Origin: an uncultured Curtobacterium sp.
GTDB lineage: Bacteria > Actinomycetota > Actinomycetes > Actinomycetales > Microbacteriaceae
NCBI GenBank assembly: GCA_913778205.1
Contig: CAJYUW010000043.1
Span: 36,475 to 100,474, forward strand
DNA: 64,000 bases
Reading direction: 5' to 3'
A model generated the notes under the pieces. That model did not search any database. It had not been told where the DNA came from and saw only the letters and a program-made list of their open reading frames with translations. A program made the position numbers and the translations under genes. This document shows, piece by piece, positions 1 to 7,345 of the stretch; the first letter of the stretch is position 1, and every line of letters begins with the position of its first letter.

Positions 1-2133
1 ACCGCCCATCCCGCAGCCGGAGCCGGAGGAGACGTAGTACGCGATCTTGCCCTCGGCCACGTACGCCTTGAACTCGGCGAGCGTGGGTGCCGGGTCGCTC
101 GACCAGCCACCGATCGCCATCACGGCGGTGTCGGTGTCGAGCTCGAGCTGCGCCGCCGACTGCGAACCGTTGACCGCAGCGGCCCAGGTCGTGTCCGTGG
201 CCTGCAGCAGCTTCTTCAGGGCCGACGACGTCGACGCGCCGCCGCCTCCCATCGCGCCGCCACCGGCCGGGAGGCCCGTCCCCGACCCGCCGTCGGACGT
301 CGCGTCGCCGGATCCCTCCTGGGTGCCGGTGCCGGCTCCGTCACTGCCCGTGCCGCCCTGGCCGCCGGACGTGCCGTCCGGCATCGACGGGGCCTCGCCG
401 GTCGTGCCCTCGGGCGCTTCGCCGGAGGTCCCGCCCGGCGGCGTGCCGCCGGGCCCCTGCCGGGTGCCGTCGGTGCTGCTGTCGGAGCTGTCGCTGTCGG
501 TCCCGGGGGCCGATCCGCCGGGGCCTCCCGTGCCTCCCGGCTGACCGCCGCCCGTGCCGCCCATCCCGCCGGAGCCGCTGCCCGACGGACCGACGCTCGG
601 GATCGATCCGGAGTGCGCGACGGTCGTGGTGGCGAGGGCGTACGCGGTCGTGCCGGTGAGTCCGAAGAGCGTGCCGGCCAGGACGCCGACCGTGACGAGC
701 TTGCGGAGCGTCGGGACGCTGCCGACGAGGATCGCCGCGGTCGACAGGAGCCCGCCGACGAGCACCACCCAGCGGAGCCAGGGCAGCCAGGTCGGGTTCT
801 CGTTCAGGAGGCAGAAGCCCCAGTAGGCGGTGATGCCGATCATCCCGGCGAGGCCGAGACGTCCGATGACCCGGTCGCGGACGCTCCAGAGGAGGGCGCC
901 GCCGGTGCCGACGAGGCCGGCGATCGCGGGGGCGAGGGCGACCGTGTAGTACGGGTGGATCGTCCCGGACATGAACGAGAAGACGAGGCCGGTGACGACG
1001 AGCCAGCCGCCCCAGAGCACGAGGCCGACGCGGACCGGGTCGCCGAGGTGCCGTCGACCGACGACGATCAGACCGAGCACGAGCGCGAGGAGCGCCGCGG
1101 GCAGGAGCCAGCTGATCTCGAGGCCCATCTCGGACGAGAACAGGCGGTCCAGTCCGGTCGCACCGCCGAACGACGAGCCCGCCGTGCCGCCGCCCATCCC
1201 GCCGCCGCCGTTGCCCGAGCCGCCGAAGATCCGGCCGAGGCCGTTGTAGCCGAACACCAGGTCGAGCACGGTGTTGTTCGTCGATCCGCCGATGTACGGA
1301 CGGGCGTCGGCGGGCCACAGCCACACGGCGACGACCCACCAGCCGGCCGAGACCACGAGCGACACCGCGGCGATGCCGAGTCCGACCGCGCGACGACCCC
1401 AGCTCGTCCGGGCGGCGAACAGGTACACGAGGCCGAACGCCGGCAGGACGAGGAGTCCCTGCAGCATCTTCGTGAGGAACGCGAAGCCGAGGGCGACCCC
1501 GGCGAGGGCGATCCACCTCCAGCTGCCGCGGGGGAGCGCCCGCACGGTGCAGTACGCGCCCGCCGTCATGAGCAGCACGAGCAGCGCGTCCGGGTTGTCG
1601 AACCGGAACATCAGCGCCGCCGCCGGGGTCGCCGCGACGACGAAGCCGGCGAGCAGCGCCCCGACGTTCGCGGTGGTCGCGCCGAGGCGGGCGAGGGTGC
1701 GGCGGACGGTGCCCCACACGAGCGCGACCGAGCCGACCGCCATCAGCGCCTGGGGCAGCAGCAGGCTGAACGACGAGAAGCCGAACAGCCTCGCCGACAG
1801 CACCATCACCCAGAGCGACGCGGGCGGCTTGTCGACCGTGATGAAGTTCGACGAGTCGAGCGAGCCGAAGAAGAACGCCTCCCACGACTTCGTGCCGGCC
1901 TGCACGGCGGCGGCGTAGAAGCTGTTGGCGTACCCGGAGATGCTGAGGTCCCAGAGGTACACGACGGCGGTCAGGGCGAGGAGCGCCCAGAACGCGGGCC
2001 GGAGCCAGCGGGCGTCCTCGCGCTCGCCGAGGAACAGGCGAGCGAGGGGCGGGCGGCGGTCCCGGGAGGCGGTGGCCCTTTCCGGGTGTGCGCGCTCGCG
2101 ACGGTCGGTCACGGGGGTCGGGAACGTGGTCAT
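1..2133 (-). CDS. ArnT/YkcB-type polytopic glycosyltransferase (GT39-like), 3' end outside the window
   Basis: Absent from the ORF track because it has no stop inside the window. Read from the ATG at 2133, 711 codons stay open to base 1. After a charged cytoplasmic N-terminus come many hydrophobic segments. The first extracytoplasmic loop carries FITVDKPPASLW, the acidic-loop motif of lipid-phosphate-sugar-dependent transferases. A long Gly/Ser/Asp-rich stretch (about residues 480-610) follows the last membrane segment and leads into a soluble domain (TDTTWAAAVNGSQSAAQLEL), the usual C-terminal part of YkcA/YkcB proteins. The family moves sugars from polyprenyl phosphate to cell-envelope acceptors outside the membrane; the substrate here is unknown. 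Confidence 0.8.
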   Translation of the reverse strand, partial: MTTFPTPVTDRRERAHPERATASRDRRPPLARLFLGEREDARWLRPAFWALLALTAVVYLWDLSISGYANSFYAAAVQAGTKSWEAFFFGSLDSSNFITVDKPPASLWVMVLSARLFGFSSFSLLLPQALMAVGSVALVWGTVRRTLARLGATTANVGALLAGFVVAATPAAALMFRFDNPDALLVLLMTAGAYCTVRALPRGSWRWIALAGVALGFAFLTKMLQGLLVLPAFGLVYLFAARTSWGRRAVGLGIAAVSLVVSAGWWVVAVWLWPADARPYIGGSTNNTVLDLVFGYNGLGRIFGGSGNGGGGMGGGTAGSSFGGATGLDRLFSSEMGLEISWLLPAALLALVLGLIVVGRRHLGDPVRVGLVLWGGWLVVTGLVFSFMSGTIHPYYTVALAPAIAGLVGTGGALLWSVRDRVIGRLGLAGMIGITAYWGFCLLNENPTWLPWLRWVVLVGGLLSTAAILVGSVPTLRKLVTVGVLAGTLFGLTGTTAYALATTTVAHSGSIPSVGPSGSGSGGMGGTGGGQPGGTGGPGGSAPGTDSDSSDSSTDGTRQGPGGTPPGGTSGEAPEGTTGEAPSMPDGTSGGQGGTGSDGAGTGTQEGSGDATSDGGSGTGLPAGGGAMGGGGASTSSALKKLLQATDTTWAAAVNGSQSAAQLELDTDTAVMAIGGWSSDPAPTLAEFKAYVAEGKIAYYVSSGSGCGMGG

Positions 2134-2178
2134 GACGATGAGGTTCCCGGGTGTTCCCCGAACCGTCCGATGGAGGAC

Positions 2179-2194
2179 CTTAGCGCTCCCTAAG
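2179..2194. promoter_or_regulatory. candidate operator upstream of the glycosyltransferase
   Basis: Inverted repeat CTTAG-N6-CTAAG, 46 bp upstream of the start at 2133, within a short AT-richer patch. It could bind a response regulator, but this is position-based inference only. Confidence 0.3.
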
Positions 2195-2243
2195 ACCTGC
2201 GGGCGGACGTCCCCGTCGCGCGTACCGCGCGTTGACGCGGTGT

Positions 2244-2305
2244 CGCACAACCAAAGTCAATCCGCACCGCGATCATCCGTGGTGCGGAACGACTTTGGTT
2301 GTGCG
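2244..2305. repeat. long intergenic inverted repeat
   Basis: The outer arms CGCACAACCAAAGTC (2244-2258) and its exact complement (2291-2305) enclose a second perfect pair, CCGCACC/GGTGCGG (2262-2268/2281-2287), around a 12-nt loop. It lies 57 bp past the stop of the kinase gene, so it may terminate that transcript. It lacks a T-run and is longer than a plain terminator. Its inner sequence GCGGAACGAC also occurs at the end of the hairpin arrays near 9.35 and 29.1 kb. Confidence 0.7.
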
Positions 2306-2361
2306 CGCGGCCGCCCCTCTGTGCCCGCCCCGCTGCGCTCGCTGCCCAGCCGGCGTCCCCG

Positions 2362-3189
2362 TCACGCGTAGCGCCGTGCCGCCCCGAGCGCCGCCTGCCG
2401 GTACGAGCCGCCGAACAGGAACACGTGCAGGAGCAGCGGGGCGAGCTGGTGCAGCTCCACGCGGTCCCGCCAGCCGTCGGCGAGCCGGGACTCCTCGTCG
2501 TAGGCGGCGAGCACGGTCTCGAGCCGCGGGAGCCCGAAGAGTCCGAGGAGCGCGAGGTCCGTCTCGGCGTGCCCGCCGTGCGGGTTCGCGTCGATGAGCA
2601 CCGCGCCGGTCGGGGTCGTGCCGTCGACCGGCTGGCCCGGCGTCGGCCAGAGGACGTTCCCGGCCCAGAGGTCGCCGTGCAGCCGTGCGGGACCGTCCCC
2701 GACGAGCGCGGGCTGCGGCGACCCGAACTCGCCGTCCTCGAGTCGCGCGGCCACCCGTTCGAACACCGCGGCCTCGGACCCGTCGAACCCGCCCTGGTCG
2801 ACGATCCGGGAGACGTAGTCGCGGATCCGGTACTCGGCGAAGAACTCGCCCCACGTGTCGGGCGCCTCCGCGGCGGACACGAACGCCGTGCGCGACCGCC
2901 CCATCCGGAGCGGCCCCGGTTGCGGGAAGCCCGGCGAGGGAGCGCCCCAGTGCGCAGCGCCGGACGCGTGCGTGTGGGCGAGCGACCGGCCGAAGCGCTC
3001 GGCCTGGTCGGAGGTCGGGGCTCCGTCGCTGATCTGCTCGAGGTGCAGCACCCGCGGCTCCGGGTGGGCGAGGACCCGGGCGATGCGCGTCCCGCCGGCG
3101 TCCTCGGCCTCGGCGAGCCACTCCAGTCCGGCGGCCTCGGCGGTCGCCTCGTCGGGGTCGGTGAAGGTCTTCACGTACGTCTCGGCCAT
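2362..3189 (-). CDS. fructosamine kinase / ketosamine-3-kinase family protein
   Basis: 275 aa with an aminoglycoside-phosphotransferase-like fold. The catalytic loop HGDLWAGN and the metal-binding DANPHGGHAETDLA segment are both present, as in the FN3K family, which phosphorylates ketosamines on glycated proteins or small molecules so that they fall apart. I place the start at the ATG at 3189, not the longer ORF-track start, because CAGGAT lies 6 nt upstream (leaderless pattern) and the protein then has the usual family length. The LysR gene on the same strand ends 32 bp upstream. Confidence 0.85.
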   Translation of the reverse strand: MAETYVKTFTDPDEATAEAAGLEWLAEAEDAGGTRIARVLAHPEPRVLHLEQISDGAPTSDQAERFGRSLAHTHASGAAHWGAPSPGFPQPGPLRMGRSRTAFVSAAEAPDTWGEFFAEYRIRDYVSRIVDQGGFDGSEAAVFERVAARLEDGEFGSPQPALVGDGPARLHGDLWAGNVLWPTPGQPVDGTTPTGAVLIDANPHGGHAETDLALLGLFGLPRLETVLAAYDEESRLADGWRDRVELHQLAPLLLHVFLFGGSYRQAALGAARRYA

Positions 3190-3195
3190 CGGTCC

Positions 3196-3201
3196 ATCCT
3201 G
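3196..3201 (-). promoter_or_regulatory. -10 box, leaderless start of the fructosamine kinase gene
   Basis: CAGGAT, 6 nt before the ATG at 3189. Confidence 0.4.
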
Positions 3202-3221
3202 CCGACGACGGCCTCCGGGCG

Positions 3222-4085
3222 TCACAGCGGGGCCGGCCCCAGGGCGTCGACGAGCGCCTGCGCGAGCGGGTGCCACGGCCGGGACGCCGGCCCGCTGAGC
3301 ACGAGCGTCCGGGTCAGCCGTCGCTCGAGCGGCAGCATCACGAGGTCCTCGGGGAGCATGCCCCGGCCGAGCGTCGGGACGATCGACACGCCCTCGCCCC
3401 GCTGGATCATCCCGAACATCGTGCTCATCTCCCGCACGCGGTGGGCCCACCGGAACGGTTGCCCGTCGAGCTCGTGCAGGCGCTGGATCTGCACCTCGCA
3501 CCCGCCGCCGCCCGCGACGAGGCCGTCCTCGTGCAGGTCGTCGAGCGTCAGGGCGGTCTGGCTCGCGAGCGGGTGGTCCCGGCGCACGACGGCCGCCATC
3601 TCGTCCCGCGCGACCACCACCGCGCCGGTCGGGACGGGGGACGGGTCGACGAGCACGGCGGCGTCGACGGTGCCGGCCTCCAGCCACTCGGGCATCTCGT
3701 CGTCGTCACCCTCGTACACCTGCACCTCGACATCGGGCAGCACCACGGCCCACAGCTCGCGGAGGCGCGGGACGAGGCCCTGGCACACCGTCGGCACGGC
3801 CGCGAGCCGCACCGTGCCGCGGGTCGTAGCGGGCCGGACCACGGCCTCCAGGGCGTCGACCGAAGCGACCACGCTGCGGGCGTGCGCGAGCAGGCGTTCC
3901 CCGAGCGGCGTGGCGGTGGCGGAGCCGCCGCGGTGCACGACGGCACCGCCGACCTCGCGCTCCAGCCCCGCGACGGCGTGCGAGACGGCGGACTGCCCGA
4001 TGCCGAGTGCGGCGGCAGCGCCCGTGAACGAACCCGCGTCGACGGTGGCCGTGAACGCGCGGAGCTGCGGGATCGAGACGGTCAT
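3222..4085 (-). CDS. LysR-family transcriptional regulator
   Basis: 287 aa. The N-terminal winged helix (IPQLRAFTATVDAGSFTGAAAALGIGQSAVSHAVAGLE in two adjoining parts) is typical LysR, followed by a substrate-binding domain of normal length. It is divergent from an EamA exporter gene 58 bp away, the usual arrangement for a LysR protein controlling its neighbour. A perfect inverted repeat 8 bp upstream of its start is a likely autoregulatory site. The effector is unknown. Confidence 0.9.
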   Translation of the reverse strand: MTVSIPQLRAFTATVDAGSFTGAAAALGIGQSAVSHAVAGLEREVGGAVVHRGGSATATPLGERLLAHARSVVASVDALEAVVRPATTRGTVRLAAVPTVCQGLVPRLRELWAVVLPDVEVQVYEGDDDEMPEWLEAGTVDAAVLVDPSPVPTGAVVVARDEMAAVVRRDHPLASQTALTLDDLHEDGLVAGGGGCEVQIQRLHELDGQPFRWAHRVREMSTMFGMIQRGEGVSIVPTLGRGMLPEDLVMLPLERRLTRTLVLSGPASRPWHPLAQALVDALGPAPL

Positions 4086-4092
4086 GCGTGCT

Positions 4093-4131
4093 CCTCATGT
4101 CGGCATGAGGCACATGCGTTCGACACATGTG
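4093..4131. promoter_or_regulatory. LysR/EamA divergent operator region
   Basis: Perfect inverted repeat CCTCATG-TCGG-CATGAGG at 4093-4110, then the palindrome CACATGTG at 4124-4131 with a further CACATG at 4111-4116. All lie in the 58 bp between the two start codons, where a LysR protein would be expected to bind. Confidence 0.5.
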
Positions 4132-4143
4132 CGGTGGTGCTCG

Positions 4144-5082
4144 ATGCTAGCCCTCGTGAACGCCCTCCTCTACGTCCTCGTCGCCCTCACCTGGGGTTCG
4201 AGCTTCTTCTTCGCGAAGATCGGCCTCGAAGGACTCGCACCCCAGCAGGTCGCCACGGTGCGAACCGTGCTCGGCGCGCTGACGCTCGTCGTCGTGCTGC
4301 TCGTGACGCGTCGGCGGTGGCCGCGGGAGCCGCGGGTGTGGGGCCACCTGCTCGTCGTCGCGGTGTTCCTCAACGCGGTGCCGTCGTCGCTGATGGCGTG
4401 GGCCGAGCAGACGGTTCCGTCCGGCCTCGCGAGCATCTACAACGCGACGACGCCGATCATGACGCTCCTGGCGCTCGCCGTGCTCGTGCCGGCTGAACGG
4501 CTCAATCGTCGGCAGGTCGCCGGGATCGTGCTCGGGATCGTTGGCGTCCTCGTGCTCGTCGGCCCGTGGGACCTCGTCGGCGACCCCGCGGTGCTCGCGA
4601 CCGTCCCCGGCCAGGTGGCGCTGCTCGGCATGACCGCGTCGTACGGCGTCGGCCTGGCCTGGCTCCGCCGCTTCGGCGTCGGCAGCGGGCAGGACCCGAC
4701 GACCGTCGCGACGGTGCAGCTCTCGTTGGCAGCCGTCCTCATGCTGCTCGTCGCGCCAGTCATCGCGACCGGTCCGGTCCGGCTGGACTGGAGGATCGTG
4801 GCGGCGATGGTCGCGCTCGGTGCGGTGGGCACGGGGCTGGCGTACGCCTGGAACACGCGGTTGGTCGGCGCGTGGGGAGCGGGGCGGGCGTCCACGGTGA
4901 CGTACCTGACGCCGGTCGTCGGGGTCGCGCTCGGGGTCCTCGTGCTCGGGGAGCCGCTGCGGTGGAACGAGCCGGTGGGCGGGCTCGTGGTGCTGCTCGG
5001 CATCGCGCTCGCGTCCGGTGTGCTGCGCACGCGGCGGTCGGACCCGTTGCACGGTCGGGCGGCGGTCCGTTCAGCCGGGTGA
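4144..5082 (+). CDS. EamA-family (DMT superfamily) metabolite exporter
   Basis: 312 aa with about ten hydrophobic helices in two EamA repeats. The first begins ALTWGSSFFFAKIGLEGL and the second has GTGLAYAWNTRLVGAWGAGRAS followed by TYLTPVVGVALGVLVLGE, the conserved tail of the family. EamA proteins export amino acids, nucleobases or drugs. The start ATG at 4144 gives a complete first helix; the 927-aa ORF in the track is this gene with a false N-terminal extension. Probably controlled by the divergent LysR gene. Confidence 0.88.
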   Translation: MLALVNALLYVLVALTWGSSFFFAKIGLEGLAPQQVATVRTVLGALTLVVVLLVTRRRWPREPRVWGHLLVVAVFLNAVPSSLMAWAEQTVPSGLASIYNATTPIMTLLALAVLVPAERLNRRQVAGIVLGIVGVLVLVGPWDLVGDPAVLATVPGQVALLGMTASYGVGLAWLRRFGVGSGQDPTTVATVQLSLAAVLMLLVAPVIATGPVRLDWRIVAAMVALGAVGTGLAYAWNTRLVGAWGAGRASTVTYLTPVVGVALGVLVLGEPLRWNEPVGGLVVLLGIALASGVLRTRRSDPLHGRAAVRSAG

Positions 5083-5254
5083 GCCATTCCTCGACCGCGC
5101 GGCTGCCGCACGCGTCGTGCTACCCCGACCCGACCCGACGCCACCCACCCCTCGATCGTCGCGTGCGTGGTCCCCAGTGCGGACTGGTCACGGGCGGGGG
5201 CTCGTAGCGGCGCCGGCGTCAGCCCTCATCCGAGCGCATTTCACATGTTTCTGG

Positions 5255-5283
5255 TTGACACAGTGCAATTGTGTGGCTAACAT
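5255..5283 (+). promoter_or_regulatory. near-consensus sigma-70-type promoter with embedded operator
   Basis: TTGACA (5255-5260), a 17-bp spacer and TAACAT (5278-5283), the best -35/-10 match I saw in the window. The inverted repeat ACACA-N7-TGTGT (5258-5274) overlaps the -35 and spacer, suggesting repression. It precedes the SdpB-like unit. Confidence 0.7.
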
Positions 5284-5357
5284 GGTGCGCATCGGACATG
5301 CAGGCTGAGGGACGATCCCGGCTAACCGGTACTGCGGTCAGCCAGGGGATCAGGCCT

Positions 5358-5720
5358 GTGGCGAACAGGAGCAACAAGATTCCGTACCCACTGACTGCGC
5401 AGCGGCTGCTCAGCGCGCTGTTGACGTTCGCAGTGATGGCGACGGAATTCACCATCGCGATCTCGCCGGTGCTGCCGCGATGGTTCCGAACACGGGTGCT
5501 CTACCCATGTGGAGCCGCGCTCCACTTCGGAATCATCCTCTTCATGGGGGTCAGCTCCTTCTCGATGGTGATGTTCGCCGCGCTGACCCTGCTGGTGCTT
5601 CCCGTAGACACCGACCTCCGCGCGCTTCGCAGGGTGCTGCCGCGCCGAGGCGACGCACATCCCGTCACAACGCAGCCCAACATTCCCACACAGGAGAAAG
5701 CGATCAGCCGTGTTCCATGA
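5358..5720 (+). CDS. SdpB-like (HTTM family) C-terminal fragment, small membrane protein
   Basis: 120 aa with two or three hydrophobic segments (LLSALLTFAVMATEF and ALHFGIILFMGVSSFSMVMF). They resemble the last third of SdpB/HTTM proteins, where a xxxEF helix precedes a HxGI...GxxSFSxxM helix. SdpB of Bacillus is about 320 aa and helps mature the SDP toxin, so this copy lacks most of the family's length. I chose the GTG at 5358 because AGGGG lies 9 nt upstream; an in-frame ATG at 5298 has no ribosome site. GC content is lower than in neighbouring genes. Either a truncated remnant or a shortened protein; confidence in the family is moderate. Confidence 0.5.
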   Translation: MANRSNKIPYPLTAQRLLSALLTFAVMATEFTIAISPVLPRWFRTRVLYPCGAALHFGIILFMGVSSFSMVMFAALTLLVLPVDTDLRALRRVLPRRGDAHPVTTQPNIPTQEKAISRVP

Positions 5721-6165
5721 GCGTCATCTCGCACCGAGCTGGATCAGGATCCTCGGCGTCGTCATCACAGCCGGGAGCGCCGCTGGGCTCGCCGTCTCCA
5801 TCCCCTCGTTGCCCACCCGGAGCGGCGCCGACGCCAGTGCACTGGTCGTCGCACGGAGTGTCGGTACTGCGCTCGGACTGAGCGCAGCAACGCAATCGCT
5901 CTTGATCACCGTGCGGGACGGCAGACTCCTGATCCAGCTGACACCGTTCTTCCGCAAGACCGTCCTGACGGGGCAGATCACCTCGGTCAGCGCGACGACC
6001 ATCGATCCAGCCGGGTACGGCGGCGTCGGTATCCGCCGTGCTCCTGGCAAACCACCGGCAGTGTTCCAGCGCGGAGGGTCCGCAGCGAAACTGCAGATGC
6101 GGGACGGCTCGACGCTCATCCTCGAATGCGACGACGTCCCCGGTCTCGTGGACGCACTCCGATGA
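5710..6165 (+). CDS. small membrane-anchored protein with PH-like domain
   Basis: 151 aa. Two hydrophobic segments (ILGVVITAGSAAGLAVSI and VGTALGLSAATQSLLI) lead into a beta-rich part with TIDPAGYGGVGIRR and LQMRDGSTLILECDDV, which looks like the PH-like domain of many actinobacterial membrane proteins. It overlaps the preceding ORF by 11 bp and the following CPBP gene by 4 bp (ATGA), so the three genes form one operon. AGGAGA lies about 12 nt before the GTG start. No specific function can be given. Confidence 0.6.
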   Translation: MFHERHLAPSWIRILGVVITAGSAAGLAVSIPSLPTRSGADASALVVARSVGTALGLSAATQSLLITVRDGRLLIQLTPFFRKTVLTGQITSVSATTIDPAGYGGVGIRRAPGKPPAVFQRGGSAAKLQMRDGSTLILECDDVPGLVDALR

Positions 6166-7116
6166 ACGCGCATCCTCTGCCACACAACGTGCGCTGGGCG
6201 CCGGTCGGCTTCTTCCTGGTCGCGTCGTTCCTGCTCGCCTGGCTCGTCTGCCTACCGTTGTGGATCGATGCACGCGGCCTCGCCTCGCCTGCAACGGCTT
6301 GGGTGCTCCCGATGGTGATGTTCACCCCACTGCTCGCGACCACGCTGACGACGCTGACGTTCGACCGCGGCACTCTCGGCGCCCAGGTACGACGTCTCCG
6401 GATGTGGCCGCTGGAACCCGCCACCAGAACGATCGTCCTGACCGTCGCAGCGGTCGTCTTCCTCCCGCTGCTGGTCGCGGCAGGCCTCGCGACCTCTGCC
6501 TGGCTCGGCCTCGTCCAGCTCGACCTCGACGAGTTCAGCGGATTCGCGGCAGCACTTCCGGAGAACGTGTCGAGGGCAGTCCCGGTTCGCACTCTCGTGA
6601 TCGTGCAGCTGGTCTCGATCCCCATCGCCGCAGTGCTGAACGGGTTCCTGGCCTTCGGCGAAGAAATCGGATGGCGCGGCTGGCTCCTCCCCGAGCTGCA
6701 ACCGTTCGGAACCCGAGCTGCAACCGCTCGGAAACTGGCCCGCAGTCCTGCTCACCGGCGCCGTCTGGGGTGCCTGGCACGCTCCGTTGATCCTCCTCGG
6801 CTACAACTTCGACCAACCGAACTCGCTCGGGGTCGTCGCGATGATCGCCGGCTGTACCGCAGTCGGCGTCGTCATCGGTTGGTCTCGGATCTGGAGCACA
6901 TCGGTCTGGCCTGCGGTGTTCGGGCACGGATCACTCAACGCGGCCGGCGGACTGGTCGTACTCCTCAGCAGCGATGAATCGGCACCGAACCTGCTTCTTG
7001 CCGGCCCGGTCGGAGCAGGAACGGTGGTCGCGGTGGTCGTCGTCAGCCTGTTGGGCATACTCGTTCGGCGGACGACGGGCAGAAGTCCCGGTTGGTTCTC
7101 ACGCAAGTACCGATAG
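6162..7116 (+). pseudogene. CPBP (Abi/CAAX) family membrane protease, frameshifted by a 22-bp tandem duplication
   Basis: The first part reads MNAHPLPHNVRWAP... through the first CPBP motif, EEIGWRGWLLPELQP. Then the 22-bp segment at 6692-6713 is repeated at 6714-6735 (20 of 22 identical), shifting the frame by +1. Skipping one copy restores LPELQPLGNWPAVLLTGAVW and GAWHAP, the second CPBP motif, and the frame continues to a normal end at 7116 (SPGWFSRKYR). CPBP proteins act in bacteriocin immunity or maturation, which fits the SdpB-like gene upstream. The gene should not give an intact product unless the duplication is lost. Confidence 0.85.
6692..6735 (+). repeat. 22-bp tandem duplication inside the CPBP gene
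   Basis: Two adjacent copies starting CCGAGCTGCAACCG at 6692 and 6714, with two mismatches. The unit length is not a multiple of three. Confidence 0.9.
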
Positions 7117-7273
7117 CCGACCCATGAGCGAGCCACGCTCGACTGCCCGGATGCTCCGACGGCAGTCGAGATCACGTACCGTGCGCGTGAGGACCTCGCA
7201 GTCGTCGATCGACGTACGGGACGTCGAGACGCGCGCGTTCGTCGATCGGTTGCGCCGCGACCACCAAGCGGCC

Positions 7274-7307
7274 GGGAGGCCCGTGGCGGCGCCGCCACGG
7301 GCCTCCC
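7274..7307. terminator. perfect 17+17-bp palindrome between convergent genes
   Basis: GGGAGGCCCGTGGCGGC followed directly by its complement. It lies between the end of the CPBP pseudogene and the end of the acyltransferase gene, so it could serve both. The surrounding 7117-7345 holds no gene. It belongs to the GGAGGC/GCCTCC hairpin family. Confidence 0.65.
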
Positions 7308-7345
7308 GTCCGATCGATGGGCGCGGGCGGCAGCCGCTGCCGGAG

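Noticed and set aside
341-2193. Long track ORFs on both strands (514 aa minus, 526 aa plus)
   Set aside because: They are out-of-frame shadows of the partial glycosyltransferase, which the track omits because it has no stop in the window. Their sequences are Arg/Glu/Asp-rich with no domain.
2299-5082. 927-aa plus-strand ORF
   Set aside because: Only its last 312 residues (EamA) are protein-like; the rest is antisense to the kinase and LysR genes.
7123-7260. Possible short gene after the CPBP pseudogene
   Set aside because: No ribosome site or -10 pattern and no protein-like composition; treated as spacer.
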